In this document: positions 26,660 to 34,610 of the stretch, in pieces | Layout of the letters: each line of letters starts with the position of its first letter | Position numbering within the stretch: position 1 is the first letter of the stretch | Source: a virus | IMG/VR virus record: IMGVR_UViG_3300046002_005924 | Location: 1 to 37,321 of that record | Reading direction: 5' to 3' (one strand) | DNA: 37,321 bases | The notes under the pieces: model-generated | Databases searched by the model: none | Told to the model about the DNA's origin: nothing | Seen by the model: the letters and a program-made list of their open reading frames with translations, nothing else | Translations under genes and position numbers: made by a program

Positions 26660-26980
26660 TTACTCGTCAGCCACATCAAGCGGAGCGCCAGATTCAGTAA
26701 CAACTTGAAACGTGTAACTGCGGGTAAATAGTCCCGGCGAAGTTTCCACGTTGGTTCCGCGACTAATTGTGATCCGAGAGGGGCGATCGGCAATTGCAAG
26801 GCCGTTATACCAAGCGTAAAATTGCTCCAAGAAAGCGTAAATGATTTTCCGGGAGTCTCCGGTTGCTGCGTCAGCTTCAGCGGCCGTCAATTCAGGAAGA
26901 TCCGCGATAGGAAGCGTAATATCGGTTCCATCTTCAGTCCAGCCTGGGAATAGTGCGGTAGGGATTGGGTCAAATGCCAT
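26660..26980 (-). CDS. Small protein of the minus-strand cassette, unknown
   Basis: A 106-residue protein, third in a minus-strand run. It reads as MAFDPIPTALFPGWTEDG, then ADLPELTAAEADAATGDSRK, and a strand-rich end with ITISRGTN and SYTFQVV. From memory, short proteins with LPELT-(A/E)-EAD and ADRP-x-x-(I/M)-TI occur in other phages as hypotheticals, which argues that it is a real gene. It starts 80 nt after the preceding cassette gene and converges on the gene following the portal with a 7-nt gap. No function known. Confidence 0.7.
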   Translation of the reverse strand: MAFDPIPTALFPGWTEDGTDITLPIADLPELTAAEADAATGDSRKIIYAFLEQFYAWYNGLAIADRPSRITISRGTNVETSPGLFTRSYTFQVVTESGAPLDVADE

Positions 26981-27060
26981 AATTTTTTATTGGTTGTTAC
27001 GACCGCAAATTACTGAGTAAGTCGTAATTTGGCGAGAAAAATCATAAACGGTTAGTCAAA
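26981..27060 (-). promoter_or_regulatory. Gap with overlapping inverted repeats before the last minus-strand gene
   Basis: Two inverted repeats overlap: TTACGAC (26997-27003) with GTCGTAA (27021-27027), and AAATTAC (27007-27013) with GTAATTT (27024-27030). They cannot form at once, so they could be alternative RNA folds or an operator. On the minus strand, TTTGACTAACCGTTTATGAT (27060 downward) resembles the TTGAC-N6-TTAA element, 80 nt before the gene start. Confidence 0.35.
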
Positions 27061-27954
27061 CTAGAGCTTTGCGCCGTTGTCAGTATCCCAAACAGGCACG
27101 GCTGGATTGTCCTTGGCATATGGCCACCAGACCTGCGGTTCATGGATGAAATCGGTGCCTGTCTCATTAATCGATCCAAGCGCATCGAAGTAGACCGGAC
27201 AAGTTGCATCTCCCGTTGCGAGTCTCAAGATGTAGTTTGAAATCAAGACTGCCCGAGAGCTAAAATCACCGGCTCCGCCCTGAGAGTTATAAATGTTGGT
27301 GCTGCCTCCAAACGGAACGATGCCATAATCGAACCAATACATCTCGATCTCTAGAAAGAACTGATTAGTTGGAGCATATAGACCATCTGCCGGATCTGCT
27401 TTGACGACTGCCACACGCTTTCCTCGGTAGACTTTTGCATAGACTCCAAGTCCCGTGTCGCCCCACCATTCAGGATCTCCTCCTTGGATGCTGTTTGGGT
27501 CATCTTGTTCATAGGAAAACGCATCGACGTGATCTGGGTCATTCCACGCATCCTTCCACATCCCGTTCTCGTTGTCTGCAATATCGCTGTAATAGTTGCC
27601 GATACCTGCATCGTATGTCGCGCCGTTGTATGGGTATGCGTCAAGGATTGTGTAACCTCTTTTTTGATACGTCACTCCATCAATCTCTAGCGTCCTGTTT
27701 GTTGGAGCACTTGTAGGTGCTGAGATTGAAGCCGATGGCGTTCCAAAGACATCAATCTCCCATGATGCGCTGCCTCCTGTGAACCAAGCATCTTTGACCC
27801 TGTAGAAAATTTCAGCTATTTGATCTAGCGTTACCTCCATTGGAAATGCTGTCCCATCGCCACAAGCCACAAATCCTTCGTCGGGGGTTCCGTTAGTAAC
27901 TTGACCATCAACCCATTCAAATCTTTTGTTTCGAGTAAATACTCCGTTAGCCAT
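27061..27954 (-). CDS. Aromatic-rich, strand-rich protein of the minus-strand cassette
   Basis: A 297-residue protein, second in the minus-strand run, overlapping the preceding gene by one base (TAATG). It is rich in Trp, Tyr, Asp and Gly, with a helix LDQIAEIFYRVKDAWFTGGS and then mainly strands (GVYAKVYRGKRVAVVKAD, FFLEIEMYWFDYG). No signal peptide or membrane segment is seen. The composition suits a virion surface, fibre or decoration protein, but no family is recognised, so the role is open. Confidence 0.7.
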   Translation of the reverse strand: MANGVFTRNKRFEWVDGQVTNGTPDEGFVACGDGTAFPMEVTLDQIAEIFYRVKDAWFTGGSASWEIDVFGTPSASISAPTSAPTNRTLEIDGVTYQKRGYTILDAYPYNGATYDAGIGNYYSDIADNENGMWKDAWNDPDHVDAFSYEQDDPNSIQGGDPEWWGDTGLGVYAKVYRGKRVAVVKADPADGLYAPTNQFFLEIEMYWFDYGIVPFGGSTNIYNSQGGAGDFSSRAVLISNYILRLATGDATCPVYFDALGSINETGTDFIHEPQVWWPYAKDNPAVPVWDTDNGAKL

Positions 27955-28628
27955 TATGGTGGTAGGTCGTAATTGTTTCTGTGGCTAATTTCATATACCT
28001 GCAAAGCAAAATCACCGTTGATTACAACCAATTCTTCAAACAATCGAATTTCCTCAAACTGATATTGGATTATTGTTGGCGGCTCTCCCGGTGTCTCTTC
28101 AGTGGCTGGAGTTCCTTCAATAACTTTGGCTAAAACTCTGTATTGATAGTTCTGACCGGATTCTAAAACGTCTTCAGACCAAATTACTTCTGCGGCTGTT
28201 CCTTCTCTTGCGCTGGCGCTTCTGGTTATTTTCAGCAAGACGTATCCAGTCTCTCCCGTTACGGTTCCATCCGCGACCAAAATATCATCACCTTGCCCAC
28301 AAAAATAAACCGTATCACCTATGAAGCTCCATTCATTTGGGGGGTCTTCTATTTCTGGGTCTGGAGCGTTGTAAGTTACTTTCCAAGGATGTTTTTCATA
28401 ATACTCTCCCGACCCAGCTTGTCTGATTGCCATAATTAGCAATCTTTTTGTAATCCCATCGATCTTGGCATCGATTAGGTGCGGGGCAAAGCTTCCAATA
28501 AACATTTCAAGATGAGCCATACGGGCGAACATCATATCCTCCGGCAAACCGCCTCCTGACCCGCCCATTGGCCCAGCCAGGCCGCCTCCCATTGGAAATA
28601 CTGATTGCGGCTCGCTCATAAAAAACAT
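27954..28628 (-). CDS. Gly/Met-rich N-terminus, strand-rich protein, unknown
   Basis: A 224-residue protein, first of the minus-strand run. The N-terminus (FPMGGGLAGPMGGSGGG) is flexible, followed by a helix (RMAHLEMFIGSFAPHLIDAK) and then strands with an immunoglobulin-like feel (NEWSFIGDTVYFCGQGDD, QNYQYRVLAKV). The order flexible tail, helix, strands is common in small virion fibres or decoration proteins; this is inference. Starts are possible at 28628 or at a second ATG 9 nt in (28620). It is transcribed away from the scaffold-like gene. Confidence 0.65.
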   Translation of the reverse strand: MFFMSEPQSVFPMGGGLAGPMGGSGGGLPEDMMFARMAHLEMFIGSFAPHLIDAKIDGITKRLLIMAIRQAGSGEYYEKHPWKVTYNAPDPEIEDPPNEWSFIGDTVYFCGQGDDILVADGTVTGETGYVLLKITRSASAREGTAAEVIWSEDVLESGQNYQYRVLAKVIEGTPATEETPGEPPTIIQYQFEEIRLFEELVVINGDFALQVYEISHRNNYDLPP

Positions 28629-28683
28629 TTACCCAAAATCTTTCGGATTGACAAGATATTAAGAAATGCGGAGTTTCCTTGAT
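28629..28683. promoter_or_regulatory. Divergent start region with TTGACA...TTAAG element, copy 2
   Basis: The 55-nt gap separates the minus-strand cassette from the scaffold-like gene. On the plus strand ATTGACAAGATATTAAG (28647-28663) begins exactly 37 nt before ATG 28684 and the leader ends TTCCTTGAT, repeating the layout at 4182. Rightward transcription of the head genes could start here. No clear minus-strand promoter is seen, though the gap must serve that side too or rely on a distant promoter. Confidence 0.5.
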
Positions 28684-29748
28684 ATGCAAAACGACCATCA
28701 GGCGGAAGCCGATTCGCAGCAGGAGCAAGAGACGGTTGAAGATCCATTGGATACTTCAAATGACCTCGATCAAGAGGCGGCAGAACTTAACAAATACACA
28801 GACTTTATTGATGCACTTGACCAGGAAGAGCAGGATTACTCCGCTTCTACCGACGTAAGTGAAGAAAGCGAATCTGAGCAGGAGTTAAGTGGAGAAGAAG
28901 AATCAACAGAGCAAGACCCCGAAGAGGAATCAGAAGAAGGAGCAGAGGCGGAAGCCCGCGACGGATCTGAAGACGAAGAAGAGGACGACGGCGCAACAAT
29001 CAAATCCGATCGATTTCGTATTCGTGCGAAAGACGAGGTAGAGATTGAAGCACTATCCCTCCGCAAGCGCCACCCTGATTGGAGCCTTGAGGAATGTCTC
29101 ACAAAAGCAAAATCAATCCTTGGAATCAATGACCAAGCGCAAAACGAGCAGTGGCAGGATGGAAACACCGCCCAGCAACGAGGTGTGGCCGACATCGACG
29201 CCGAGATTGCATCGCTCCGACAACAGCACCGGGAAGCCACTGTATCGCTTGAATTTGAACAAGCAGCAGACCTTTTCGACCGTTTAGAGCAGTTGCGCGA
29301 CGAGCGCAGCAATATGCAAGTGATTGAAATGCAGCGTGAAACAGCCCGTGAGCAGCAGCTACAAGAATCATTTGAGCGTCAGTTCCAGGACAACGAAGCA
29401 AAAGCAGTTCGGTTTTACCCGGATGCAGCCAAAGCTGAAAGTCCCATGACAAAACGCATCATTGAGCTCAACGAGCAAATGCGTCAACTCGACGATCCAC
29501 TTTATTATTCTCCCGAAAAACCTTTTATCCTGGCGAAACAAGCAGCAAGAGATTTGGGCATACCTATGCGCAATCCTTCTGCCGAACCCGCTAGAAATAA
29601 ATCCGTGCAATCGAAAGGCCGTCTGATTCAACCCGCGAGCGGAAACGCCCGCACTACCCCTAATAGCTCTACCACTACAAAGCTGGAAGACACATTGGGT
29701 CGGATTGATTCTTTGGAGGCCTACGAAGACCTCGCTGCATCGCTCTGA
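28684..29748 (+). CDS. Acidic protein, probable capsid scaffold
   Basis: A 354-residue protein just before the capsid-like gene. The first ~120 residues are very rich in Glu, Asp, Ser and Gln (for example EESTEQDPEEESEEGAEAEA). The middle is a long helix or coiled coil (DAEIASLRQQHREATVSLEF and on), and the end is loose (ARTTPNSSTTTK). Acidic N-terminus, coiled coil and position before the capsid gene fit scaffolding proteins. An in-frame ATG at 28666 would add six residues, but ATG 28684 is chosen because the element spacing matches the gene at 4219. Confidence 0.65.
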   Translation: MQNDHQAEADSQQEQETVEDPLDTSNDLDQEAAELNKYTDFIDALDQEEQDYSASTDVSEESESEQELSGEEESTEQDPEEESEEGAEAEARDGSEDEEEDDGATIKSDRFRIRAKDEVEIEALSLRKRHPDWSLEECLTKAKSILGINDQAQNEQWQDGNTAQQRGVADIDAEIASLRQQHREATVSLEFEQAADLFDRLEQLRDERSNMQVIEMQRETAREQQLQESFERQFQDNEAKAVRFYPDAAKAESPMTKRIIELNEQMRQLDDPLYYSPEKPFILAKQAARDLGIPMRNPSAEPARNKSVQSKGRLIQPASGNARTTPNSSTTTKLEDTLGRIDSLEAYEDLAASL

Positions 29749-29854
29749 TTGGTTGTGACACCTGGCAGGTCGTGGAAACGGCTTATTTAGGGGCTCTCAT
29801 AAGGAAGTAATTCCTTTTTCTAAGCCTTAAAATAACCACAAACCACCTAAAACC
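29749..29854 (+). promoter_or_regulatory. Structured leader before the capsid-like gene
   Basis: The 106-nt gap has ACCTGGCAGGT (29760-29770, palindrome with one central base), an outer stem GGCTTA (29780-29785) with TAAGCC (29821-29826), and inside it AAGGAA-GTAA-TTCCTT (29801-29816) followed by Ts. The inner hairpin plus T tract could act as a weak terminator or as an mRNA-stabilising structure for the highly expressed capsid gene. The last 25 nt are A/C-rich without a Shine-Dalgarno. Confidence 0.4.
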
Positions 29855-31321
29855 ATGCCTTCATTTGACTTCACATCGCCGAATACCGGCACCTCACTTG
29901 CTGCAATGTCTCCCGCGAGCGTTCGCAAGCTCTGGCATCAGGGCGTCCTGATTGCCGAACAAACCGAAGACTTCTTCCAACAAATGGAAAGTTCGACGGA
30001 TCGCGCCCCGATCTGGGCAAAAACCGACACCGCTAAAGGACGCGGCCAATCGATGGTATTCACTCCTATGAGTGGATTCTACAACAAAGGTAAATTCGGA
30101 GAAGCTCTCTTCGAAGGCCCTTCTGACTTCGAGACGGTTCGTGTTGGTGACTTCACGCTTACCGTTGACTTTATTCGTAACGCTGTTCGTAACAGCGAGC
30201 GCATGGAAGAAGTTATGGGTATGCGTAACGAGATCAAAACCAAGTTCAACATTGAGCTTGGTAAATGGCTCGGCCGCACCAAGTCCGAACAGCTTTTCGG
30301 TATGTTCCAGCTCAAACTGAATAGCGAAAACGTGTTGTTTGCCAACGGCAAGACTCTCAATACCCTTTCCAGTGCTGATGCGCTTGTATGGGACGAGATT
30401 GTTACCGCTGGCCAAGCCATGAAGCCCCTGGGAGGCCTTCCTGCGAACGTCGCAGGCAAGCAATCCGGTCAGCCGATCTGGTCGCAATCCGTTATCGCCA
30501 CCGAAGCTGCACTTCTGTCTCTTAAACTTGATCCGGATTACAAAACGGTTCTTGCTTCTGGTGACATTCGCGGCAAAGGAAACACCATCTTCAAAGGTGG
30601 CTATCCTTCCATCGATGGCCACACGGTTGTTCCTTACAACCCAATTGACCACGACGGAGTTGGCCCACAAGGCTCGTTCCTTAACCCGAAAGCTTTCCTC
30701 GGTGTTGCAATCACCGCAGGCACCACGGCAATCGACGTTAAAGGTGGCGGCACCGCAGCCGAAGCCGACAGCTCTGATTTCTTCCGCTATTTCGCGGGTA
30801 GTCCTTATGAGTTTGTCGATACAGGCATATTCAGCCCAGCGTCCGAAACTCGTTATTTCCTCATTTGCAACACCACTGGTGCCGATGCAGGTAAATTCGG
30901 TATGTATTCCTACACTACTGGCAACGACGGTGAGAAAATCACTATCGTTAATCGCCTTGGCTCCGCCGCTTCCGGCGCTCGCGTCACTACCCTTGGTGAT
31001 GTCGTTTGGAACACTGGAGTATGGAGTGGAAAACACACCGACGCGCACCCAGAAGGATCCCTCATCATTCCTTGTAACTCCAAAGGAGTTCCGATTGGTG
31101 ATACCCTTGTGCTCGGCAAGTGTGCAGCGCTTCGCGGTTACGGCAAACACCGTGGCCATCGTAGCCAGCAAGTGCATGAAGGCGGATTCCTTATGGATCG
31201 CTTCATCACCAGCGTATTTGGTCAAACCATCCGTGAAGACCGTAAAGGCCGTCACCCTGCGGTTGTCCGTGTTCGCCACGCTATCAGCTATCCGGGAATT
31301 TCGTTCCCAACCGTGGCTTAA
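29855..31321 (+). CDS. Major capsid protein candidate
   Basis: A 488-residue protein of the size and position expected for the main shell protein, right after the scaffold-like gene and right before a strong terminator. An early segment, GRGQSMVFTPMSGFYNKGKF followed by GEALFEGP, looks like the N-arm and E-loop part of an HK97-type fold as in N4-like or DUF4043-type capsids. A long helix follows (ERMEEVMGMRNEIKTKFNIE), then strand-rich A-domain sequence. Codon use looks strongly biased, which leaves a long open frame on the other strand (29894-31279); this is taken as a shadow. The exact fold subclass is inferred. Confidence 0.75.
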   Translation: MPSFDFTSPNTGTSLAAMSPASVRKLWHQGVLIAEQTEDFFQQMESSTDRAPIWAKTDTAKGRGQSMVFTPMSGFYNKGKFGEALFEGPSDFETVRVGDFTLTVDFIRNAVRNSERMEEVMGMRNEIKTKFNIELGKWLGRTKSEQLFGMFQLKLNSENVLFANGKTLNTLSSADALVWDEIVTAGQAMKPLGGLPANVAGKQSGQPIWSQSVIATEAALLSLKLDPDYKTVLASGDIRGKGNTIFKGGYPSIDGHTVVPYNPIDHDGVGPQGSFLNPKAFLGVAITAGTTAIDVKGGGTAAEADSSDFFRYFAGSPYEFVDTGIFSPASETRYFLICNTTGADAGKFGMYSYTTGNDGEKITIVNRLGSAASGARVTTLGDVVWNTGVWSGKHTDAHPEGSLIIPCNSKGVPIGDTLVLGKCAALRGYGKHRGHRSQQVHEGGFLMDRFITSVFGQTIREDRKGRHPAVVRVRHAISYPGISFPTVA

Positions 31322-31334
31322 TTAACCACCAACC

Positions 31335-31378
31335 AGCGGGGAGAGAATTTCGGTTCTTTCCCCGCTACCCTTTTTTTT
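31335..31378 (+). terminator. Strong intrinsic terminator after the capsid-like gene
   Basis: A 13-bp stem (31335-31347 with 31354-31366, AGCGGGGAGAGAA paired to TTCTTTCCCCGCT, one G-U pair) with the loop TTTCGG, which can close as a UUCG tetraloop, then ACCC and eight Ts (31371-31378). This is a textbook rho-independent terminator. It lies 14 nt after the capsid stop and would reduce expression of the downstream genes relative to the capsid. Confidence 0.9.
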
Positions 31379-31395
31379 CAAGAAAACGCCACATT

Positions 31396-31941
31396 ATGAA
31401 ATTTATCATTTATATCTGCAATCGACTTCGCCAGGGCCAATTCCCGCGTATGTCAGATTTCCCCTACAACGAGCAGCTTGGGAAATACATCTACCAGGGC
31501 AAGATCATGGACGTTCACGAGTTCAACGCGGCTTGCGAAACGATCTTTGACCCCAACTATCGCACGAGCGGTTACAATTTCCGGCCCTTGGCCATGATCG
31601 AAGCAAACGCTTCCCCAAACACGGGAGAGCCCGACGCCTACGAGCGTAAACAACTCGGTAAAGCGCTTGCCAAAAAAACAGTGGAAAAAAGCACCTCCGA
31701 AGATTCGGAGCCCACCTCCGAAGAAATCAAATCTACCTCCGAAGATTCCAATTTAGTCACAAAAGATTTTAATTACGGTTTTTTCCAAGACGGTGACGAC
31801 ATCTACCACGAAGGCCGGATCGTCGGCCGCCTTTTTGAAGGCAAGTTGAAGATGGTCAAAGGCGAGGGAGAGCTCCGCGAAAAAGCGTTGGCCTTTATCG
31901 CTTCCGCTGGAGAGTCACCCGCAGCAGAACCCTTAGTTTAA
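31396..31941 (+). CDS. Unknown protein after the capsid terminator
   Basis: A 181-residue protein. The first half is compact (MSDFPYNEQLGKYIYQGKIM, NAACETIFDPNY). The middle carries a small acidic repeat, STSEDSEPTSEEIKSTSEDS, likely disordered. The end looks ordered again (DGDDIYHEGRIVGRLFEGKL). A second possible start is ATG 31450. Position between capsid and adaptor genes suggests a virion or assembly role, but no family is recognised. Confidence 0.65.
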   Translation: MKFIIYICNRLRQGQFPRMSDFPYNEQLGKYIYQGKIMDVHEFNAACETIFDPNYRTSGYNFRPLAMIEANASPNTGEPDAYERKQLGKALAKKTVEKSTSEDSEPTSEEIKSTSEDSNLVTKDFNYGFFQDGDDIYHEGRIVGRLFEGKLKMVKGEGELREKALAFIASAGESPAAEPLV

Positions 31942-31948
31942 TACCACC

Positions 31949-32350
31949 ATGAGCGCACTTTCCGATTATCTTGAAAACGAAATCCTGGATCACATCCTGG
32001 GCGGAGGCGACTACACTCGCCCGGCCTCGGTGTTCGTCGGCCTTTTCACTACTGCTATCGGAGACGATGGGAGCGGAGATGAAGTAACCGGAAACGATTA
32101 TGAGCGAGTGGAGGTGACAAACAATAACACCAACTTCCCAGCGGCGGTCAATGGAGTGAAATCCAACGGGCAGGAAATCGCATTTCCGCAGCCCTCCGCC
32201 TCCTGGGGTGCCGTTCGAGCAGTTGGGATCTTTGACGCTTCTTCAGGCGGCAACCTCCTTTTTTCAGCAAACCTTAGCCAACAAGTCACGATCGCAGCCG
32301 GGGACACTCCCTCATGGCCAGCCGGATCGTTGTCTTTCTCCATGCAATGA
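31949..32350 (+). CDS. Small structural protein of the phage tail-fibre-like family
   Basis: A 133-residue protein. The plan is familiar from many phages, where it is annotated as a tail fibre or virion protein: opening (LSDYLENEILDHILGG), a segment VFVGLFTTAIGDDGSGDEV, then NDYERVEVTNNN, WGAVRAVGIFD and GGNLLFSANL, ending with PAGSLSFSM. It is probably a beta-rich virion component. The TGA overlaps the next start (ATGA). The role in the particle (fibre, decoration or head-tail joint) is not settled for the family. Confidence 0.65.
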   Translation: MSALSDYLENEILDHILGGGDYTRPASVFVGLFTTAIGDDGSGDEVTGNDYERVEVTNNNTNFPAAVNGVKSNGQEIAFPQPSASWGAVRAVGIFDASSGGNLLFSANLSQQVTIAAGDTPSWPAGSLSFSMQ

Positions 32351-33135
32351 CACTTCCTTCCGTAAATTTCCCGTGTAACGTGAGCTTTTCTCCCAGGCTC
32401 GCCGGGGTGAATTACGCGCTAACAGTTCAGGACATTCTTTTGGATGTCTTCCTCATGTGGGCGATGGAAAGCCCTTGTAACGTGGCAATCCATTACCGCA
32501 AGCGCGCGCTTAATGATTTGAACCGCGCCATGCAGGTGATTTGGAACCGCGCCAAAGAAAGAAGCTATTGGACGAGTTCGAAGCTGGAGCTGACCTTCCC
32601 AGCCAACCAGGGAAAAATCAACCTTCCCGGAAACGTGCAAAACGTCACAGGCCATGCCAGGCTTGCGTCAAACCTCAAGACATTGGCTCCGATCGGGAGT
32701 TTGTCGGAGTTAGAGCAATTTTCTGATCTTTTTCTGGATGGAGAAACCCCGGATCGCCCGGTTGCTTATTACATTGACCGCGAAGCCACTTCTGAAAACG
32801 ATCCTGCGTCATGCTCGATCCATATTACTCCGGCACCCACCGAGGCAACGGTTATCCTTCTCGAAGTCGTGAATGAAGCGCCCCGTTACACCTGGGAAGA
32901 TTACACGGCCAGAACGGTTGTGCCGATTCCTCACAAATACGTTGAAAGCCTGCTTCTCCCGGCCGTGAGATATTACGCCTCTTGTTTCTGGCTTTTTGCA
33001 GGAGGAGAAGCTCAACAGAAATCCCTAATGATGGAATACTTGGATGTCGCGCGCCAGATCGGCTTAGCTGATCCCCTCCCCGGTTTATCCGGTGACAACA
33101 TGAACGACCGGAAGGAGGCGGTTGCACCTAAATAA
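32347..33135 (+). CDS. Head-tail adaptor-like protein, first
   Basis: A 262-residue protein from ATG 32347, which overlaps the previous stop; the frame is open further upstream but the coupled ATG is preferred. The C-terminal half has the features of T7 gp11-like tail tubular/adaptor proteins: a strand segment SIHITPAPTEATVILLEVVN, then VVPIPHKYVESLLLPAVRYY and a closing helix (EAQQKSLMMEYLDVARQIGL). Such proteins form a ring under the portal. A 1-nt overlap (TAATG) couples it to the next gene, whose C-terminal plan is similar. Confidence 0.55.
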   Translation: MTLPSVNFPCNVSFSPRLAGVNYALTVQDILLDVFLMWAMESPCNVAIHYRKRALNDLNRAMQVIWNRAKERSYWTSSKLELTFPANQGKINLPGNVQNVTGHARLASNLKTLAPIGSLSELEQFSDLFLDGETPDRPVAYYIDREATSENDPASCSIHITPAPTEATVILLEVVNEAPRYTWEDYTARTVVPIPHKYVESLLLPAVRYYASCFWLFAGGEAQQKSLMMEYLDVARQIGLADPLPGLSGDNMNDRKEAVAPK

Positions 33136-34022
33136 TGAAAACGATCGCCTTAGCCTCACGTTTGATGCGAGATTTGAAAGAGAAGTCTCTTGCCGATCTC
33201 ACTGCCGATACTCGGCTTGAATTGGTCGATGCTATCAATTTTGCCGGGCAAAAGCTCCACAGCCTTGCGCCTCCGCACTCCAAGCAAGTAATTGCCTCTT
33301 TTTCTTCCCCGGCACCGCAAACCGTTTCTCTGGGAGTGACTCAAGGATCCACCGAGATCACCGGGTATAATTTTCCTGAAAGTGATTTCTACCGCACAAT
33401 CCGGATCGACGGAGACGCGGTTGATAATCAGATCAACGGAACCAACTCCCTGCTTCACCCCTACATTGGTGCCACAGGCACGGTGAGCGCCATTATTTAC
33501 GGAGACGCCATCCTTGTGCCTTCGACAATCGAAGAAATTGTCAGCGATCTTCACATTATCGATACCCGGACCAGAGTGACCCAGGATTTCAGCAAGACAA
33601 TTGGAAGCCTGGACTACGGCCGCAACCAAGCACCACAGAAGCGCATAGGCCGCCCGGATCGTTGGTGGCCGGAAGCCAAGGCCGAGAATCAAAATCCCCC
33701 GGTGCCGTCGATCATCCGTCTCAACACCCTTCCTGATGTCGCTTACCGCATCCAGGCCGACGCAACCAAAGCGCCTTTGCGTGTAACCTTCCTGGATCTT
33801 CTCGATAATGAATCCGAGGTGGCGCTGCGAGATGAGCACATTGAAGCGTATCTCATTCCGATCGCGCGCGGGCACCTTACCAAATCCTCAATGTGGGCAA
33901 ATCAAGAAGAGAAAGCCGAAGCCCGTTCAGAACAAAAAGCAGCAATGACAGAATACTCGATTCTTTCCCCTAAAACACTTTCAACCCCGGCAAACCGAGT
34001 CGGCACACCAAAAGGCTACTAA
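33135..34022 (+). CDS. Head-tail adaptor-like protein, second
   Basis: A 295-residue protein coupled to the previous gene by TAATG. It has a helical start (SRLMRDLKEKSLADLTADTR), a strand-rich middle, an IGRPDRWWPE segment, then IIRLNTLPDVAYRIQADATK and a helix after the RDEHIEAYLIPIARGHLTK turn. This C-terminal order resembles adaptor or tail tubular A proteins and the protein just upstream, so the pair may be two rings of one neck or a duplication. The closing residues are loose. It may instead be a head-closure or gateway protein. Confidence 0.5.
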   Translation: MKTIALASRLMRDLKEKSLADLTADTRLELVDAINFAGQKLHSLAPPHSKQVIASFSSPAPQTVSLGVTQGSTEITGYNFPESDFYRTIRIDGDAVDNQINGTNSLLHPYIGATGTVSAIIYGDAILVPSTIEEIVSDLHIIDTRTRVTQDFSKTIGSLDYGRNQAPQKRIGRPDRWWPEAKAENQNPPVPSIIRLNTLPDVAYRIQADATKAPLRVTFLDLLDNESEVALRDEHIEAYLIPIARGHLTKSSMWANQEEKAEARSEQKAAMTEYSILSPKTLSTPANRVGTPKGY

Positions 34023-34025
34023 AAC

Positions 34026-34607
34026 ATGGAAAACGTCGTCCCAATCGCAAATTTGCCCGCTTTCATTGAAGAAACGGTTTTGCAAGTGCGCACAGGCCTT
34101 GCACAAGCACGGATAGCCGGAACACTTGTTGAAATGCCGGAAGTCATTCAATTTTCGGTTATTGTCGTCAAATCATGGCAACCTGAATTGCTTGCGTATG
34201 ATTCTGTTGATATTGGGACAAACACAGGTGGCCAAAGTGGTTCAACTACAACTATCACCAATGGCACAAGTGTTGATACAGGTGTTGAAATTGGTATTGA
34301 TACAGATTCTAGCGTTTCAAATCAAAATTCTACGGACACCGACACCACGACGGAAACCGGAACAAATACGGACACTGATACCACGACGGAAACCGGAACT
34401 ACCACTGATACTGATACCACGACGGAAACCGGAACTACCACTGATACTGACACCACTACTGAAACTGGAAATTCCACGGACACCGACACTACAACGGAAA
34501 CCGGAACAAATACCGATACCGACAGTGGAACAACAAATGATACATCAGTTGGAGGAACTACTACCGTATATAACGGTAGCGGGCAAAGTGAATCAACCCA
34601 ATCTTAA
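34026..34607 (+). CDS. Acidic 12-residue-repeat protein
   Basis: A 193-residue protein. Residues 1-55 are ordered (AFIEETVLQVRTGLAQARIA, then VIQFSVIVVK), resembling small helix-strand domains such as the trypsin-co-occurring type, by memory only. From about 103 to 162 there are five copies of a 12-residue unit T-D-T-D-T-T-T-E-T-G-T-x plus a partial one (nt 34332-34511). Each unit carries D at positions 2 and 4 and E at 8. The gene ends in TAA one codon before the next ATG, in the same frame. The next protein has the same repeat frame with basic residues. A fibre, linker or paired scaffold role is possible. Confidence 0.7.
   Translation: MENVVPIANLPAFIEETVLQVRTGLAQARIAGTLVEMPEVIQFSVIVVKSWQPELLAYDSVDIGTNTGGQSGSTTTITNGTSVDTGVEIGIDTDSSVSNQNSTDTDTTTETGTNTDTDTTTETGTTTDTDTTTETGTTTDTDTTTETGNSTDTDTTTETGTNTDTDSGTTNDTSVGGTTTVYNGSGQSESTQS
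34332..34511 (+). repeat. Five 36-nt tandem units, acidic
   Basis: Units begin with ACGGACACYGAYACC-like sequence and contain ACGGAAACCGGAAC; period 36 nt, five copies and a sixth partial copy after 34511. They encode the T-D-T-D-T-T-T-E-T-G-T-x unit. Copies vary mainly at third codon positions, so the protein unit is under selection or recently amplified. Confidence 0.85.
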
Positions 34608-34610
34608 ATA

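Noticed and set aside
28666-28683. ATG six codons upstream in the scaffold-like gene
   Set aside because: It lies inside the leader element shared with the gene at 4219; only ATG 28684 gives the same spacing.
29894-31279. 461-residue open frame antisense to the capsid-like gene
   Set aside because: It mirrors the capsid frame closely, has no family features, and arises from the biased codon use of a highly expressed gene that leaves few stops on the other strand.
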